Assembly (NCBI RefSeq): GCF_007830115.1
Contig: NZ_VLKP01000016.1
Location: 1 to 43,029, forward strand
Reading direction: 5' to 3'
Length of the DNA: 43,029 nucleotides
From: Aerolutibacter ruishenii
GTDB taxonomy: Bacteria; Pseudomonadota; Gammaproteobacteria; Xanthomonadales; Xanthomonadaceae
The translations under genes and the position numbers were made by a program. Of the stretch, positions 35,685 through 43,029 are shown in pieces. The notes under the pieces were generated by a model. It had not been told where the DNA came from, did not search any database, and saw only the letters and a list, made by a program, of their open reading frames with translations. Positions within the stretch are counted from its first letter, which is position 1. Every line of letters begins with the position of its first letter.

Positions 35685-36938
35685 ATGCGGGTTCTGGTGC
35701 TGGGCGGTGGCGTCATCGGCGTGAGCAGCGCGTGGTACCTGGCGCGCGCGGGGCACGAGGTGGTGGTCATCGACCGCCAGCCCACCGTGGCGCAGGAAAC
35801 CAGCTTCGCCAACGCCGGCCAGGTTTCCCCGGGTTACGCCTCGCCGTGGGCCGCGCCGGGCGTGCCGTTGAAGGCGATCAAGTGGCTGTTCCAGCGCCAC
35901 GCGCCGCTGGCGATCAAGCCCGGCATGGACCCGCAGCAATACCTGTGGCTGCTGCAGATGCTGCGCAACTGCACGCATGCACGCTACGCGGTGAACAAGG
36001 CGCGCATGGTGCGCCTGTCCGAGTACAGCCGCGACGTCATGGACCAGCTGCGCGCCGAGACCGGCATCGACTACGAGGATCGCCAGCTCGGCACCACCCA
36101 GCTGTTCCGCACCCAGGCCCAGCTCGACGGCGCGGCCAAGGACATCCCGGTGCTGGAGCAGTACGGCGTGCCGTACGAACTGCTCGACCGCGACGGCATC
36201 GCCCGCGTCGAACCGGCGCTGGCCGCCGCCCCAGCGCCCCTGGTCGGCGCGTTGCGCCTACCCAACGACCAGACCGGCGACTGCGAACTGTTCACCCGTC
36301 GCCTGGCGCAGATGGCCGCGCAGGCCGGCGTGGAGTTCCGTTTCGGCCAGCACATCCAGGCGCTGGAGCACGACGGCGCGCGCATCACTGGCGTGCGCAT
36401 CGACGGCCAGGTCGAACGCGCCGACCGCTACGTGCTGGCGCTGGGCAGCTACTCGCCCGGTCTGGTCGCACCGCTGGGCCTGCGCCTGCCGGTGTACCCG
36501 CTCAAGGGCTACTCGCTGACCCTGCCGATCACCGATGCGGCGATGGCGCCGACCTCGACCATCCTCGACGAGACCTACAAGGTGGCGATCACCCGCTTCG
36601 ACCAGCGCATCCGCGTCGGCGGCATGGCCGAAGTGGCCGGCTTCGACCTGTCGCTGTCGCCGCGCCGCCGCGCCACACTGGAAAAGGTGGTGCGCGACCT
36701 GTACCCGCGCGGTGGCAACCTCGAGGCTGCCACGTTCTGGACCGGCCTGCGTCCGGCCACGCCCGACGGCACGCCGGTGGTGGGCGCCACCCGCTACGGC
36801 AACCTGTACCTCAACACCGGCCACGGTACCCTCGGCTGGACCATGGCCTGCGGTTCCGGCCGCTACCTGGCCGACGTGATCGATGGCCGCACGCCACGGA
36901 TCAGTGGTGAGGGCCTGGACCTGTCGCGATACGACTGA
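35685..36938 (+). CDS. dadA: D-amino-acid dehydrogenase small subunit DadA
   Basis: DadA oxidises D-alanine to pyruvate and ammonia at the membrane, feeding electrons to the respiratory chain. The 417-residue protein starts [20 protein letters not shown], the FAD dinucleotide-binding fold. The family segments [20 protein letters not shown] and [20 protein letters not shown] and the FAD-closing [20 protein letters not shown] follow. ATG 35685 is exactly at the FAD motif. With the alanine racemase gene 119 bp downstream and Lrp divergent, this is a dad-type locus. Confidence 0.96.
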   Translation: MRVLVLGGGVIGVSSAWYLARAGHEVVVIDRQPTVAQETSFANAGQVSPGYASPWAAPGVPLKAIKWLFQRHAPLAIKPGMDPQQYLWLLQMLRNCTHARYAVNKARMVRLSEYSRDVMDQLRAETGIDYEDRQLGTTQLFRTQAQLDGAAKDIPVLEQYGVPYELLDRDGIARVEPALAAAPAPLVGALRLPNDQTGDCELFTRRLAQMAAQAGVEFRFGQHIQALEHDGARITGVRIDGQVERADRYVLALGSYSPGLVAPLGLRLPVYPLKGYSLTLPITDAAMAPTSTILDETYKVAITRFDQRIRVGGMAEVAGFDLSLSPRRRATLEKVVRDLYPRGGNLEAATFWTGLRPATPDGTPVVGATRYGNLYLNTGHGTLGWTMACGSGRYLADVIDGRTPRISGEGLDLSRYD

Positions 36939-37057
36939 GCAGGCATTACGCTCACGCCACTGCCAAAACCGCTTCGCGTGCACACACTGTTGCGCTTTGC
37001 GCACCTGCACAATTGGCCGCCGCCGCTTGTTCCACTCCAGCCCCGGATAACTTCCCC

Positions 37058-38131
37058 TTGCGCCCCGCCCGTGCCCTGATCGACCTCGACGCCCTGCGCC
37101 ACAACTACCGGCTGGCCCGCGAGCTGGGTGGCGGCAAGGCGCTGGCCGTGGTCAAGGCCGATGCCTACGGCCACGGCGCCGTGGCCTGCGCCCGCGCGCT
37201 GGAAGGCGAGGCCGACGCCTTCGCCGTGGCCGCCATCGAGGAAGCGCTGGAACTGCGCGCCGCCGGCATCCAAGCGCCGATCCTGCTGCTGGAAGGCTTC
37301 TTCGACCCCGACGAACTCACGCTGATCGAACAGCACGACCTGTGGTTCACCGTGGCCACGCAATGGCAGCTGGCCGCCGTCGAGCAGGCGCGCCCGGCCA
37401 CGCCGTACAGCGTGTGGCTCAAGCTCGACTCCGGCATGCACCGCCTGGGCATCGAGCCGGCCGACTACGCCGCCGCCGCCGCGCGCCTGCGGGCGCTGCC
37501 GCACGTGCGCGACGTGGTGGCCATGACCCACTTCGCCCGCGCCGACGAACTCGACCGCGACACCACCCGCACGCAGGCCGCGGTCTTTGACGCCACCACC
37601 GCCGCGCTCGGCCTGCCGCGCAGCCTGTCCAACTCGCCCGCACTGCTGGGTTGGGACGACCTGCGCAGTGACTGGGCGCGTCCCGGGCTGATGCTGTACG
37701 GCCTGAGCCCGTTCCCGCAGCCGCACCCCGTGGCCGCGCGCCTGCGCCCGGTGATGACCCTGCAATCGCAGGTGATCAGCGTGCGCGACATCGCGGTAGG
37801 CGAGCCGGTCGGCTATGGCGCGCACTTCGTGGCCGCGCGCCCCACGCGTGTAGGGGTGGTGGCCATGGGCTATGCCGACGGCTACCCGCAGTTCGCACCC
37901 AGCGGCACGCCCGTCGCCATCGATGGTGTCCCTGGCACGCTGATCGGCCGCGTGTCGATGGACATGCTGACCGTGGACCTCACCGACCACCCACGGGCCG
38001 GCGTGGGCAGCACGGTGGAGCTGTGGGGCGCGCACGTGTCGTTGAATGCGGTGGCCGCCGCGGCGCGCGCCAGTGCGTACCAACTGCCGTGTGCGCTGAA
38101 GCGCGTGGCGCGGGAGTGTCGGGGCGGCTGA
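37058..38131 (+). CDS. alr: Alanine racemase (DadX-like by context)
   Basis: Alanine racemase interconverts L- and D-alanine using PLP. The PLP lysine is in [12 protein letters not shown], and the catalytic Tyr is in [22 protein letters not shown] and SNSPALLGW are further family motifs, and [14 protein letters not shown] is the C-terminal domain signature. I chose TTG 37058 because the product then starts at [20 protein letters not shown] as in close relatives; a TTG at 37013 would add 15 unconserved residues. Its place after dadA suggests a catabolic role (DadX), though it could equally supply D-alanine for the cell wall. Confidence 0.93.
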   Translation: MRPARALIDLDALRHNYRLARELGGGKALAVVKADAYGHGAVACARALEGEADAFAVAAIEEALELRAAGIQAPILLLEGFFDPDELTLIEQHDLWFTVATQWQLAAVEQARPATPYSVWLKLDSGMHRLGIEPADYAAAAARLRALPHVRDVVAMTHFARADELDRDTTRTQAAVFDATTAALGLPRSLSNSPALLGWDDLRSDWARPGLMLYGLSPFPQPHPVAARLRPVMTLQSQVISVRDIAVGEPVGYGAHFVAARPTRVGVVAMGYADGYPQFAPSGTPVAIDGVPGTLIGRVSMDMLTVDLTDHPRAGVGSTVELWGAHVSLNAVAAAARASAYQLPCALKRVARECRGG

Positions 38132-38215
38132 GTCAATAGACCCATCGCAGGTCCGCTACATGCCGAGCGCCACGGCCGTCTGTTCCATCTCTGGATGATT
38201 CACACCGACCATGGC

Positions 38216-38275
38216 AACTCGCCTTTCCAGCGGGTGAAAGCGAATGTCCGGGTTGCGCATATCCTCGCCGGGGAT
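38216..38275 (-). pseudogene. HigB-like toxin fragment
   Basis: Read leftward, about 20 codons give IPGEDMRNPDIRFHPLERR, matching the central part of HigB (compare EDMDIPGFRLHPLKGEMRG of the intact gene near 41.3 kb). Sequence on both sides is not HigB-like, and a TAG lies just upstream in the frame. It is probably a relic of an old toxin gene between alr and ndh. Confidence 0.45.
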
Positions 38276-38291
38276 CTATGAAGACGGTTGC

Positions 38292-39581
38292 TCAGTCCAG
38301 CCGCACGGTCGCCCGCACCCGCGAGTTGATCCGGTCCACCAGCCACAGCAGGCCGCCGCGCCAGAAGCCGTGGATCCGGGCCTGGTGGCTGCGGTAGAGC
38401 ATGACGTGGCTGAGCTGCGCCAGGCGGCCGCGGAAGGTGACGCCCTTGAACAGCCCGAACTGTCCCAGTGAACCGAAGGCATCGTAGTCCCCTAGCGAGA
38501 CCAGGGCGCCTAGGTCGCGATAGGCGAAGTCGCCAATGGGCTCCCCGCGCAGGGCACGCGGCAGGCAGCGGATCAGGTGCCGGGCCTGCTGGTGGGCCAC
38601 CTGGGCGGTCGGAGGCAGTGGCCGCCCGCCTGGCTCCATGGCGAGGCTGGAACAATCGCCCAGCGCGAAGATGGCCGGATCGCGGGTGGTCTGCAGCGTC
38701 GGCTTCACCACCAGCTGGTTGTTGCGGTTCGTCTCCAGACCGTCCAGGCCGGCACCGATGGCCGGTGCCCGGACGCCCGCGGCCCAGATCTTCAACGAAG
38801 CCGGCAACTGGCTGCCATCGCCCAGAACGAAACCGTCGGTATTGGCCGCCTTGACCTGGGTGCCGGTCATCACCCGGATGCCAAGGCCTTCCAGCCGGGC
38901 AAGGGTGTCGGCGGAGATGTCTTCCGGAAAGGCCGCCAGCAACCTGGGACCGCCTTCCAGCAGGGTCACGGAGATCCGCGACGCCAGGCCGGGGACGCCG
39001 TACGCGGCCGTGGTTTCGAACAACTGCACCAGTTCGGCCGCCAACTCCACCCCGGTGGCGCCACCACCCACGATCGCGATCGACAGCTCCGTTTCCTGCG
39101 CCAGGCTTTGCAGCAACCGCAGGCGCAGCTCGCGGTTGAAGGCATCGGCCTGCCGACGCGAGTCGATGCTGTAACAGTACTCAACCACCCCCGGCGTGCC
39201 GAAATCGTTGGCCTGGCTCCCGAATGCGAGCACCAGAAGGTCGTACTCCAGGCGACGCGCGGGCACCAGCAGCCGCCCGTCCGGGGCGTGGATCGCCGCC
39301 AGCTCCACCGTGCGGGCATTCCGGTCCAGCCCGTGCAGCTCGCCCGGCTGGTAGGTGAACCCCGCGTCGTGCGCCTGCGCGATGAAGGTCGCCTGTTGCT
39401 GGGAAATGTCCCGGGTGCCGGCGGCGATGGTGTGCAGCATCGGCTTCCACACGTGCGCCGAGTCGCGATCCACGAGGGTGATGGACGGCTGCCCCGGCTT
39501 GCCGCGCCAGCGCCGGCCGAGCGAACTTGCCACCTCGAGGCCGGCGACGCCGCCGCCGATGATCACCACTCTCTGCCGCAT
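38292..39581 (-). CDS. ndh: Type II NADH dehydrogenase (Ndh-like)
   Basis: Ndh passes electrons from NADH to quinone without pumping protons. The 429-residue protein begins with the FAD fold (RVVIIGGGVAGLEVASSLGR) and has the NADH-binding fold (IAIVGGGATGVELAAELVQL). PAIFALGDCSSL is the FAD-closing motif and PPTAQVAHQQARHL the conserved quinone-side segment. The C-terminal amphipathic region (GFWRGGLLWLVDRINSRVRA) fits membrane attachment. ATG 39581 is chosen for its good GAGGGAT ribosome site and start MRQRVVIIGGG; an upstream in-frame extension is unlikely. Confidence 0.92.
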   Translation of the reverse strand: MRQRVVIIGGGVAGLEVASSLGRRWRGKPGQPSITLVDRDSAHVWKPMLHTIAAGTRDISQQQATFIAQAHDAGFTYQPGELHGLDRNARTVELAAIHAPDGRLLVPARRLEYDLLVLAFGSQANDFGTPGVVEYCYSIDSRRQADAFNRELRLRLLQSLAQETELSIAIVGGGATGVELAAELVQLFETTAAYGVPGLASRISVTLLEGGPRLLAAFPEDISADTLARLEGLGIRVMTGTQVKAANTDGFVLGDGSQLPASLKIWAAGVRAPAIGAGLDGLETNRNNQLVVKPTLQTTRDPAIFALGDCSSLAMEPGGRPLPPTAQVAHQQARHLIRCLPRALRGEPIGDFAYRDLGALVSLGDYDAFGSLGQFGLFKGVTFRGRLAQLSHVMLYRSHQARIHGFWRGGLLWLVDRINSRVRATVRLD

Positions 39582-39760
39582 ATCCCTCGACTCCCGCGTT
39601 AACTCCATCGAGATGGGATCGCTGGCCGCGAAAGCAAGCCAGCCGGTGAACGCACCAAGCCGCATCGCGCAACCTGCAAGCAGCTCCTCCTGGGGAGGCG
39701 GAACCTATTGGGGCGCGGACAACCCAAAAACCCGCACGCCTTGGCCGCAACTGGATTGCG

Positions 39761-39820
39761 GCCTGGCGCCGGAATCAAGTCGAGTTGCGAAACAGCTTCG
39801 ACTTGAACGAACTGCCCTGC
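39761..39820 (-). repeat. attC-like site 1 (after the DUF4440-like gene)
   Basis: Read leftward, TTCGTTCAAGTCGAAGC pairs with CTCGACTTGA (9-bp perfect arms: 39775-39783 and 39798-39806). The site closes with GGCGCCAGGC, matching the usual GCGTTAGGC in all but two bases. The other outer 7-mer (about 39814-39820) is degenerate. Confidence 0.55.
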
Positions 39821-39831
39821 CCCGGCTCGAT

Positions 39832-40269
39832 CTAGTTCTCTGGCGTGATGCGAGAGGAATGCGAGGCGATCATCGTCCAACGCTCGTCGCGTTGTATCCA
39901 AACCCGGGTGAACCTGAAACGACCATTCCATGGCTTGCCGTTACTAACGCCGGACTGAACGCTCACACCCGTTACGATTGCGGTGTTGCCGTAGGCTCTT
40001 AGCGAAACATTCTCGTTGGCTATTGCTTGATTGGTTCTGCTCCGACTCGCGAGTTCACCTAGGTACTCGGACTTGGTTTGAACGCGACCGTCCGAGTGCG
40101 TGAGAATCCAATCATCGGCGAGCAGCTGATCGAGGCTGCGCACGTCAGTCTTGAGTCGCAACTCGTTCCATGTTGCATCGGTTTGCAATAGATGCGGTGG
40201 TTCCGCTGCATGGGCCGACATCGAGGCGGACACAGAAAGAAAGAGGTAGCAGCCGAGAAGTGTTCGCAC
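39832..40269 (-). CDS. Secreted DUF4440/SnoaL-like protein (cassette gene)
   Basis: The 145-residue product starts at GTG 40269 after GGAG and begins with a signal peptide (RTLLGCYLFLSVSASMSAHA). The mature part has the NTF2-like order of DUF4440: TWNELRLKTDVRSLDQLLAD, then DWILTHSDGRVQTKSEYLGE, then AYGNTAIVTGVSVQSG, then RFRFTRVWIQRDERWTMIAS. This cone-shaped fold can be an enzyme or a binding protein; no catalytic set is obvious. An attC-like site starts about 12 bp after the stop, so it is a gene cassette and probably the last of the array. Confidence 0.7.
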   Translation of the reverse strand: MRTLLGCYLFLSVSASMSAHAAEPPHLLQTDATWNELRLKTDVRSLDQLLADDWILTHSDGRVQTKSEYLGELASRSRTNQAIANENVSLRAYGNTAIVTGVSVQSGVSNGKPWNGRFRFTRVWIQRDERWTMIASHSSRITPEN

Positions 40270-40358
40270 TATGGTCTCCGGGGGAGGGGGTCGTGAGCGG
40301 CCTGACACCGGAACATGGCCAGCATGATGATGAAGATGGCCGATTCGCGCGGCGAATC

Positions 40359-40428
40359 ATGAAACGGCTTGAATGAAAGGTGACGGGCCGCCGTAGGCGG
40401 TCCGGTCGACCTACATGTGATGTTTCAC
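40359..40428 (-). repeat. attC-like site 2 (after the TIMP/NTR-like gene)
   Basis: Outer 7-mers GTGAAAC (40422-40428) and GTTTCAT (40359-40365) are complementary at six of seven positions. Between them GACCGGACCGCC and GGCGGCCCGTC form imperfect arms, and TTCAAGCC precedes the last 7-mer as in many attC sites. The stop of the TIMP-like gene (40425) lies inside the first 7-mer. Confidence 0.5.
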
Positions 40429-40862
40429 CGCTCGGACCTCACCTTCAGGTCCTGCAGCTCTCTCACCTGTACCGCCCTGTCGTAGGTCTTTTCACCGAGG
40501 GGCCGCGTACCGTTGCACATACTGACCGCATTCCGCTCGTCAAGGAACAGAACATACTCGATGCCGGCGCGCAAGGATGCCGAGCACATTCCAATCAAGG
40601 GCAACCCGTCGATCACGTCAAAGCGTGGCTTGGGGTCGCCCTTCAGCATCTCGCGTACGTCAACGACGGCGCGAATGTGGCCACCGCCGAAAACGCGTTC
40701 GTCCGGCACGAACTGAGTCCCGCGCACCACTCCGACGAACACAACGCGCGCTTCCTGGAATTTTTCCTCCTCCGGCCGATTTGTGCACTGACAAGCTTGC
40801 GCGGCACTCGCCGACAGTGCCAACAACGCAACTGCAATGACGCTGCTACGAATGTGAGACAT
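40425..40862 (-). CDS. Secreted TIMP/NTR-like protein (cassette gene)
   Basis: The 145-residue product starts MSHIRSSVIAVALLALSASA, a signal peptide, and the mature protein would begin CQCTNRPEEEKFQEARVVFV. A leading Cys-x-Cys followed by an acidic helix and a beta-barrel segment (VFVGVVRGTQF, HIRAVVDVREMLKGD, YVLFLD) is the pattern of the NTR/TIMP OB fold. Further Cys residues (GMCSAS and SMCNG) could pair with the first two. Function in bacteria is unknown; protease inhibition is only suggested by the fold. The ATG lies inside the outer 7-mer of attC-like site 3. Confidence 0.62.
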   Translation of the reverse strand: MSHIRSSVIAVALLALSASAAQACQCTNRPEEEKFQEARVVFVGVVRGTQFVPDERVFGGGHIRAVVDVREMLKGDPKPRFDVIDGLPLIGMCSASLRAGIEYVLFLDERNAVSMCNGTRPLGEKTYDRAVQVRELQDLKVRSER

Positions 40863-40929
40863 AACACCTGGAGTCAAGTCGAGCTCAAGCGCGAAGCGGT
40901 TGGGCTTCGACTTGGGCGATCTGTCAGGC
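40859..40929 (-). repeat. attC-like site 3 (after higA)
   Basis: The site starts with GCCTGAC (40923-40929) containing the higA stop and ends with GTTATGT (40859-40865) containing the next gene's ATG. CAAGTCGA and TCGACTTG are perfect 8-bp arms (40907-40914 and 40875-40882), and the ending CTTGACTCCAGGTGTTATGT resembles CTTAACTCAGGCGTTAGGC of standard attC sites. Confidence 0.65.
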
Positions 40930-41217
40930 CGCCGCCAGCCTAAGCTTGCCAACGCGCTGAAGGTCGACATGTTGGCGCGCGACCCACAAGTCATGAATGT
41001 CCTGCATGGCCAGCCAACTCTCGGGCGAGCGCCCAATCGCCTTGGACAGGCGCAGGGCCATTTCCGGAGTGATACGGCTAGTGCCCCTTAGGACGCGACT
41101 GAGGGTGGACGGAGCCACGTCAAGCTTGTCCGCAAGCTCGCGGCCGCTGATGCCGTTGGGCTCCAAATAGATATCGGAGATGAACTCACCGGGATGGGGA
41201 GGATTGTGCATAGCCAT
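40924..41217 (-). CDS. higA: HigA antitoxin
   Basis: HigA binds and neutralises HigB and represses the operon. The 97-residue protein has the family start NPPHPGEFISDIYLEPNGIS followed by the helix-turn-helix ELADKLDVAPSTLSRVLRGT, then SRITPEMALRLSKAIGRSPE and SWLAMQDIHDLWVARQH. The start overlaps the higB stop by one base (TAATG), so translation is coupled. The stop lies in attC-like site 3, as often in cassettes. Confidence 0.93.
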   Translation of the reverse strand: MAMHNPPHPGEFISDIYLEPNGISGRELADKLDVAPSTLSRVLRGTSRITPEMALRLSKAIGRSPESWLAMQDIHDLWVARQHVDLQRVGKLRLAAA

Positions 41218-41495
41218 TAGTGATAGTCCTCGTAATCTAGGACGTAGGCGTTCCCATCCTGGAACTCGAACGTCACCCGCCAGTTGCCATTGACGGTAAT
41301 GGACCACCGTCCACGCATTTCACCTTTTAGTGGGTGAAGGCGAAAGCCCGGAATGTCCATATCCTCGATGGCCTGTGCCGTATCCAAGGCAATCAGTTGC
41401 ATCCGAAGTCGTTTGGCGTGACTGGCCTGGACGCCCGAGGCGACACCTGTCTCAAAGAGACGGCGTAGGCCTTTGTGCCGGAACGACTTGATTAT
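41217..41495 (-). CDS. higB: HigB toxin, start codon appears to be ATA
   Basis: HigB is a RelE-like ribosome-dependent mRNA nuclease. The frame gives a normal 92-residue product: IKSFRHKGLRRLFETGVASG, then VQASHAKRLRMQLIALDTAQ, EDMDIPGFRLHPLKGEMRGR and WSITVNGNWRVTFEF, ending DYEDYH. At the place of the usual initiator (41495-41493) the codon is ATA, and a TGA lies upstream in frame, so no ATG, GTG or TTG serves the full-length protein. The first standard start is the ATG of MQLIAL (41402), which would remove 31 residues. Either ATA is used weakly or the toxin is inactive. The antitoxin downstream is intact. Confidence 0.82.
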   Translation of the reverse strand: MIKSFRHKGLRRLFETGVASGVQASHAKRLRMQLIALDTAQAIEDMDIPGFRLHPLKGEMRGRWSITVNGNWRVTFEFQDGNAYVLDYEDYH

Positions 41496-41533
41496 GGCGC
41501 CAGCGTACCATGTTGCGCATCACGCAACAAGAA

Positions 41534-41626
41534 GTCTGATGTTGGAGATAACCCGCCGCAGCGGAGGCGTGCTTGCGGAAGCGAGAAAGCCTGTACCCTG
41601 CGGTCGGGTTGATCGGCTTGTTAGCT
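41534..41626 (-). repeat. attC-like site 4 (after the truncated cassette gene)
   Basis: The site starts AGCTAACAAGCCGATCAACC and the arm AACCCGACCGC (41600-41610) pairs with GCGGCGGGTT (41550-41559) with one extra base. A small inner hairpin (GCTTGCGGAAGC, 41571-41582) fills the centre, and GTCTGAT (41534-41540) is the degenerate last 7-mer. It lies 9 bp after the gene's stop and 38 bp before higB. Confidence 0.6.
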
Positions 41627-41635
41627 CTCGGATCA

Positions 41636-41962
41636 CTAGTTGTCTTGGGCATATTTACCGGCAAGTGAGAAGAAGATTTCAGCAGTGCCAAAGTTTGGCC
41701 TTCCTTTGCATTCAAACGTGGTGCCGGGGCCGGTTCTTTGTCTGGCGACAAACACACCATAGGAATTGGAGCTGTTGCTCTCGCCGCCTTCCCAACTGAT
41801 AACCGTGTAGCTCCATCCATTGGTTTTGAAGCCAACTTCGGTGTCGAACCCATAGCGACGTCGGTAATAACCAACATCAAAGCCAGAATTGGTGAACAAA
41901 ACTTTACTTTCTTTCCTGCTTTCCGGATATACGAGTTCAAGCCGACTTGGTTTTCCAAGCCG
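41636..41962 (-). CDS. Cassette gene of unknown function, 5' end lost to IS3
   Basis: The open frame enters from the IS3 copy and ends at TAG 41638-41636. The protein part is convincing from about TTG 41899: LFTNSGFDVGYYRRRYGFDT, then GFKTNGWSYTVISWEGGESN, then SYGVFVARQRTGPGTTFECK and GRPNFGTAEIFFSLAGKYAQ. Tyr, Gly and Ser-rich alternation suggests a small beta protein, probably secreted once its missing N-terminus is counted. I recognise no family. An attC-like site begins 9 bp after the stop. Confidence 0.5.
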   Translation of the reverse strand, partial: RLGKPSRLELVYPESRKESKVLFTNSGFDVGYYRRRYGFDTEVGFKTNGWSYTVISWEGGESNSSNSYGVFVARQRTGPGTTFECKGRPNFGTAEIFFSLAGKYAQDN

Positions 41963-41991
41963 ATGTAATGACCCAGCGGTTTCTGCACAGG

Positions 41992-42768
41992 TCAGGCCGC
42001 TAAAGCATATGCCTCAGCAGGGGTCTTCATGCCCAGCGCCTGGTGCGGGCGCCGGTGGTTGTAGAACTGGATCCAGTCGCCGACCACACGAGTTGCGTGC
42101 TGCTGGCTTTCAAAGCGGTGCCGGTGGACGCACTGCTCCTTCAGCGTGCGGATCACCCGCTCCATCATGCCGTTCTGCTGCGGGCAGTGCGGGGTGATGA
42201 ACTCCTGCTGCAGCCCGTAGCTGCGCACCAGCCGCGTGTAGTGGCGGCTGGTGAACACCAGGCCGTTGTCCGACCGCAGCAGGAACGGCGCCGGTACCCG
42301 GCCCAACGTACCGAACCGGGTGATCAGGGCCTGCTCCAGGGCCGCTGCAGCGGTAGTGGCCTTGCCCGTGCGCGACAGGTGCCAGCCCAGCAGCTGGCGG
42401 GTGTAGCAGTCGATCACCAGCGCCAGGGTCAGCCAGCCATCCCGGCCGCCCCAGACGCGGCACAGGTCGGTCGCCCAGCGTTCGTTGGGTGCCTGTGCCA
42501 CTGAAGGCACGGCTTCGATCCGCGGACGCATGCCCACGGTCCGCTTGAGAACCTGCCAGCCCATCAACTGGAACACGCGCTGCACGGTGTTCTTGTTCAT
42601 ATCCAACAGGCCCGCCACCGTCCGATAACCGAACGACGGCTCTTCTTCGATCAGCGCCTTGATCGGCTCGGCCAGTTCCGACTTCACCTTCGGTGCGGCC
42701 TTGGTCGGCTTGTAGTACACGGTCCGCCGGGGCAGTTCGAACCAGCGACACAGCTGGCTGACAGACAC
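41992..42768 (-). CDS. IS3-family transposase OrfB (DDE integrase), right copy
   Basis: The protein is identical to that encoded at 262-1038, with the same DDE residues (WATDLCRVW, RSDNGLVF, GMMERVIRTLKE). The frame is open from the slippery run at 42843-42849, so it is normally made as OrfAB. Intact within the window. Confidence 0.9.
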   Translation of the reverse strand: MSVSQLCRWFELPRRTVYYKPTKAAPKVKSELAEPIKALIEEEPSFGYRTVAGLLDMNKNTVQRVFQLMGWQVLKRTVGMRPRIEAVPSVAQAPNERWATDLCRVWGGRDGWLTLALVIDCYTRQLLGWHLSRTGKATTAAAALEQALITRFGTLGRVPAPFLLRSDNGLVFTSRHYTRLVRSYGLQQEFITPHCPQQNGMMERVIRTLKEQCVHRHRFESQQHATRVVGDWIQFYNHRRPHQALGMKTPAEAYALAA

Positions 42769-42809
42769 CTCGAACCCATCCTGCTTCAGTCCCTGCCGGA
42801 CGGACGCAA

Positions 42810-43028
42810 TCAGCTCTCGTCCTTGCCCAACAGGGACGCCAATTTTTTTCGCGCGCGCAACTCCAGCATCGCCTCGCCATAGGCTTCCTGCAGGTCCTTG
42901 AGCTGGCGCTCGTACTGCTCGCGGACATCCTCGGGCTTGGCCCGTAGGGCGTTCTCCATACCGCGCTTGCCGTCATCGACCCAGCTCTCGATCTCCGAGG
43001 GCGGCAGGTCAAACTGCCGGCTGGCCTC
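42810..43028 (-). CDS. IS3-family transposase OrfA, C-terminal part, right copy
   Basis: Mirror of the frame at 2-220, with the same end at the A7 slippery run (T7 on the plus strand, 42843-42849). The N-terminus lies outside the window. Confidence 0.8.
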   Translation of the reverse strand, partial: EASRQFDLPPSEIESWVDDGKRGMENALRAKPEDVREQYERQLKDLQEAYGEAMLELRARKKLASLLGKDES

Positions 43029-43029
43029 C

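Larger units (their letters stand above)
39761..41963 (-). other. Distal part of an integron gene-cassette array
   Basis: Four short units, all read leftward, each consist of a gene followed within a few bases by an imperfect inverted repeat with attC character: complementary outer 7-mers, complementary inner arms with an extra base, and a variable centre. Their contents are DUF4440-like, TIMP/NTR-like, HigBA and an unknown gene. Mixed unrelated small genes in one orientation, including a toxin-antitoxin pair, are typical of chromosomal integrons. The integrase would lie to the right, past the IS3 copy at 41964. Confidence 0.68.
41964..43029 (-). mobile_element. IS3-family insertion sequence, right copy in inverse orientation
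   Basis: This is the exact mirror of 1-1066 apart from position 42808 (A here, where the left copy predicts G). The terminus is TGTAATGACCC at 41964. The other terminus lies outside the window. The insertion truncates a cassette gene of the array. Confidence 0.93.

Overview
The window looks like part of a draft chromosome of a GC-rich gammaproteobacterium of the Xanthomonadaceae/Lysobacteraceae type (Lysobacter, Luteimonas, Stenotrophomonas or Xanthomonas relatives). This is inferred from the gene content: RpoH, a MASE1 sensor kinase, PriA, DUF3106 and DUF3667 proteins, a MATE pump, SppA, an Lrp/DadA/alanine racemase cluster, Ndh and a gene-cassette array. No rRNA or tRNA was found.

Both ends of the window are the same IS3-family element in opposite orientation. 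The copies (1-1066 and 41964-43029) differ at one base and are cut at the same internal point, which suggests contig ends produced by a collapsed repeat. Each copy interrupts a gene: a tniQ-like gene on the left and a small cassette gene on the right.

Positions 1067-20565 form an accessory island of lower GC than the rest. It begins with the tniQ remnant and an intact IS21-family element with a 6-bp target duplication. Next come a HAD-fold gene and small or decayed genes. The centrepiece (6399-12980) is a compact five-gene locus that I do not recognise as a named system. An XRE regulator and a DNA methyltransferase read leftward. A second DNA methyltransferase, a protein with two GHKL ATPase modules (HSP90/MORC-like at the N-terminus, histidine-kinase-like at the C-terminus) and a receiver-domain protein without a DNA-binding domain read rightward. 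The divergent promoter carries five 9-bp direct repeats. The design suggests a methylation-linked defence system run by a two-component-like phosphorelay. A TonB-like protein, a secreted Rhs/YD-repeat protein with a variable tip and a small membrane protein that could be its immunity partner follow. The island ends with three GCTGACA repeats at about 20-bp spacing, which look like the right end of a Tn7/Tn5053-like (TniQ-type) transposon about 110 bp upstream of rpoH.

Positions 20566-39581 are ordinary chromosome: heat-shock sigma factor, sensor kinase, MarR regulator, PriA, a sigma-region-4-like membrane protein with DUF3106 and DUF3667 neighbours, a MATE exporter, SppA, a lipoprotein, an SDR, the D-alanine catabolic cluster (Lrp, DadA, alanine racemase) and a type II NADH dehydrogenase.

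Positions 39761-41963 read as the distal end of an integron gene-cassette array. Four cassettes point the same way: DUF4440-like, TIMP/NTR-like secreted protein, HigBA toxin-antitoxin and an unknown gene. Each is followed by an attC-like imperfect inverted repeat. The integrase, if present, should lie beyond the right-hand insertion sequence. The higB gene has ATA where its start codon should be.
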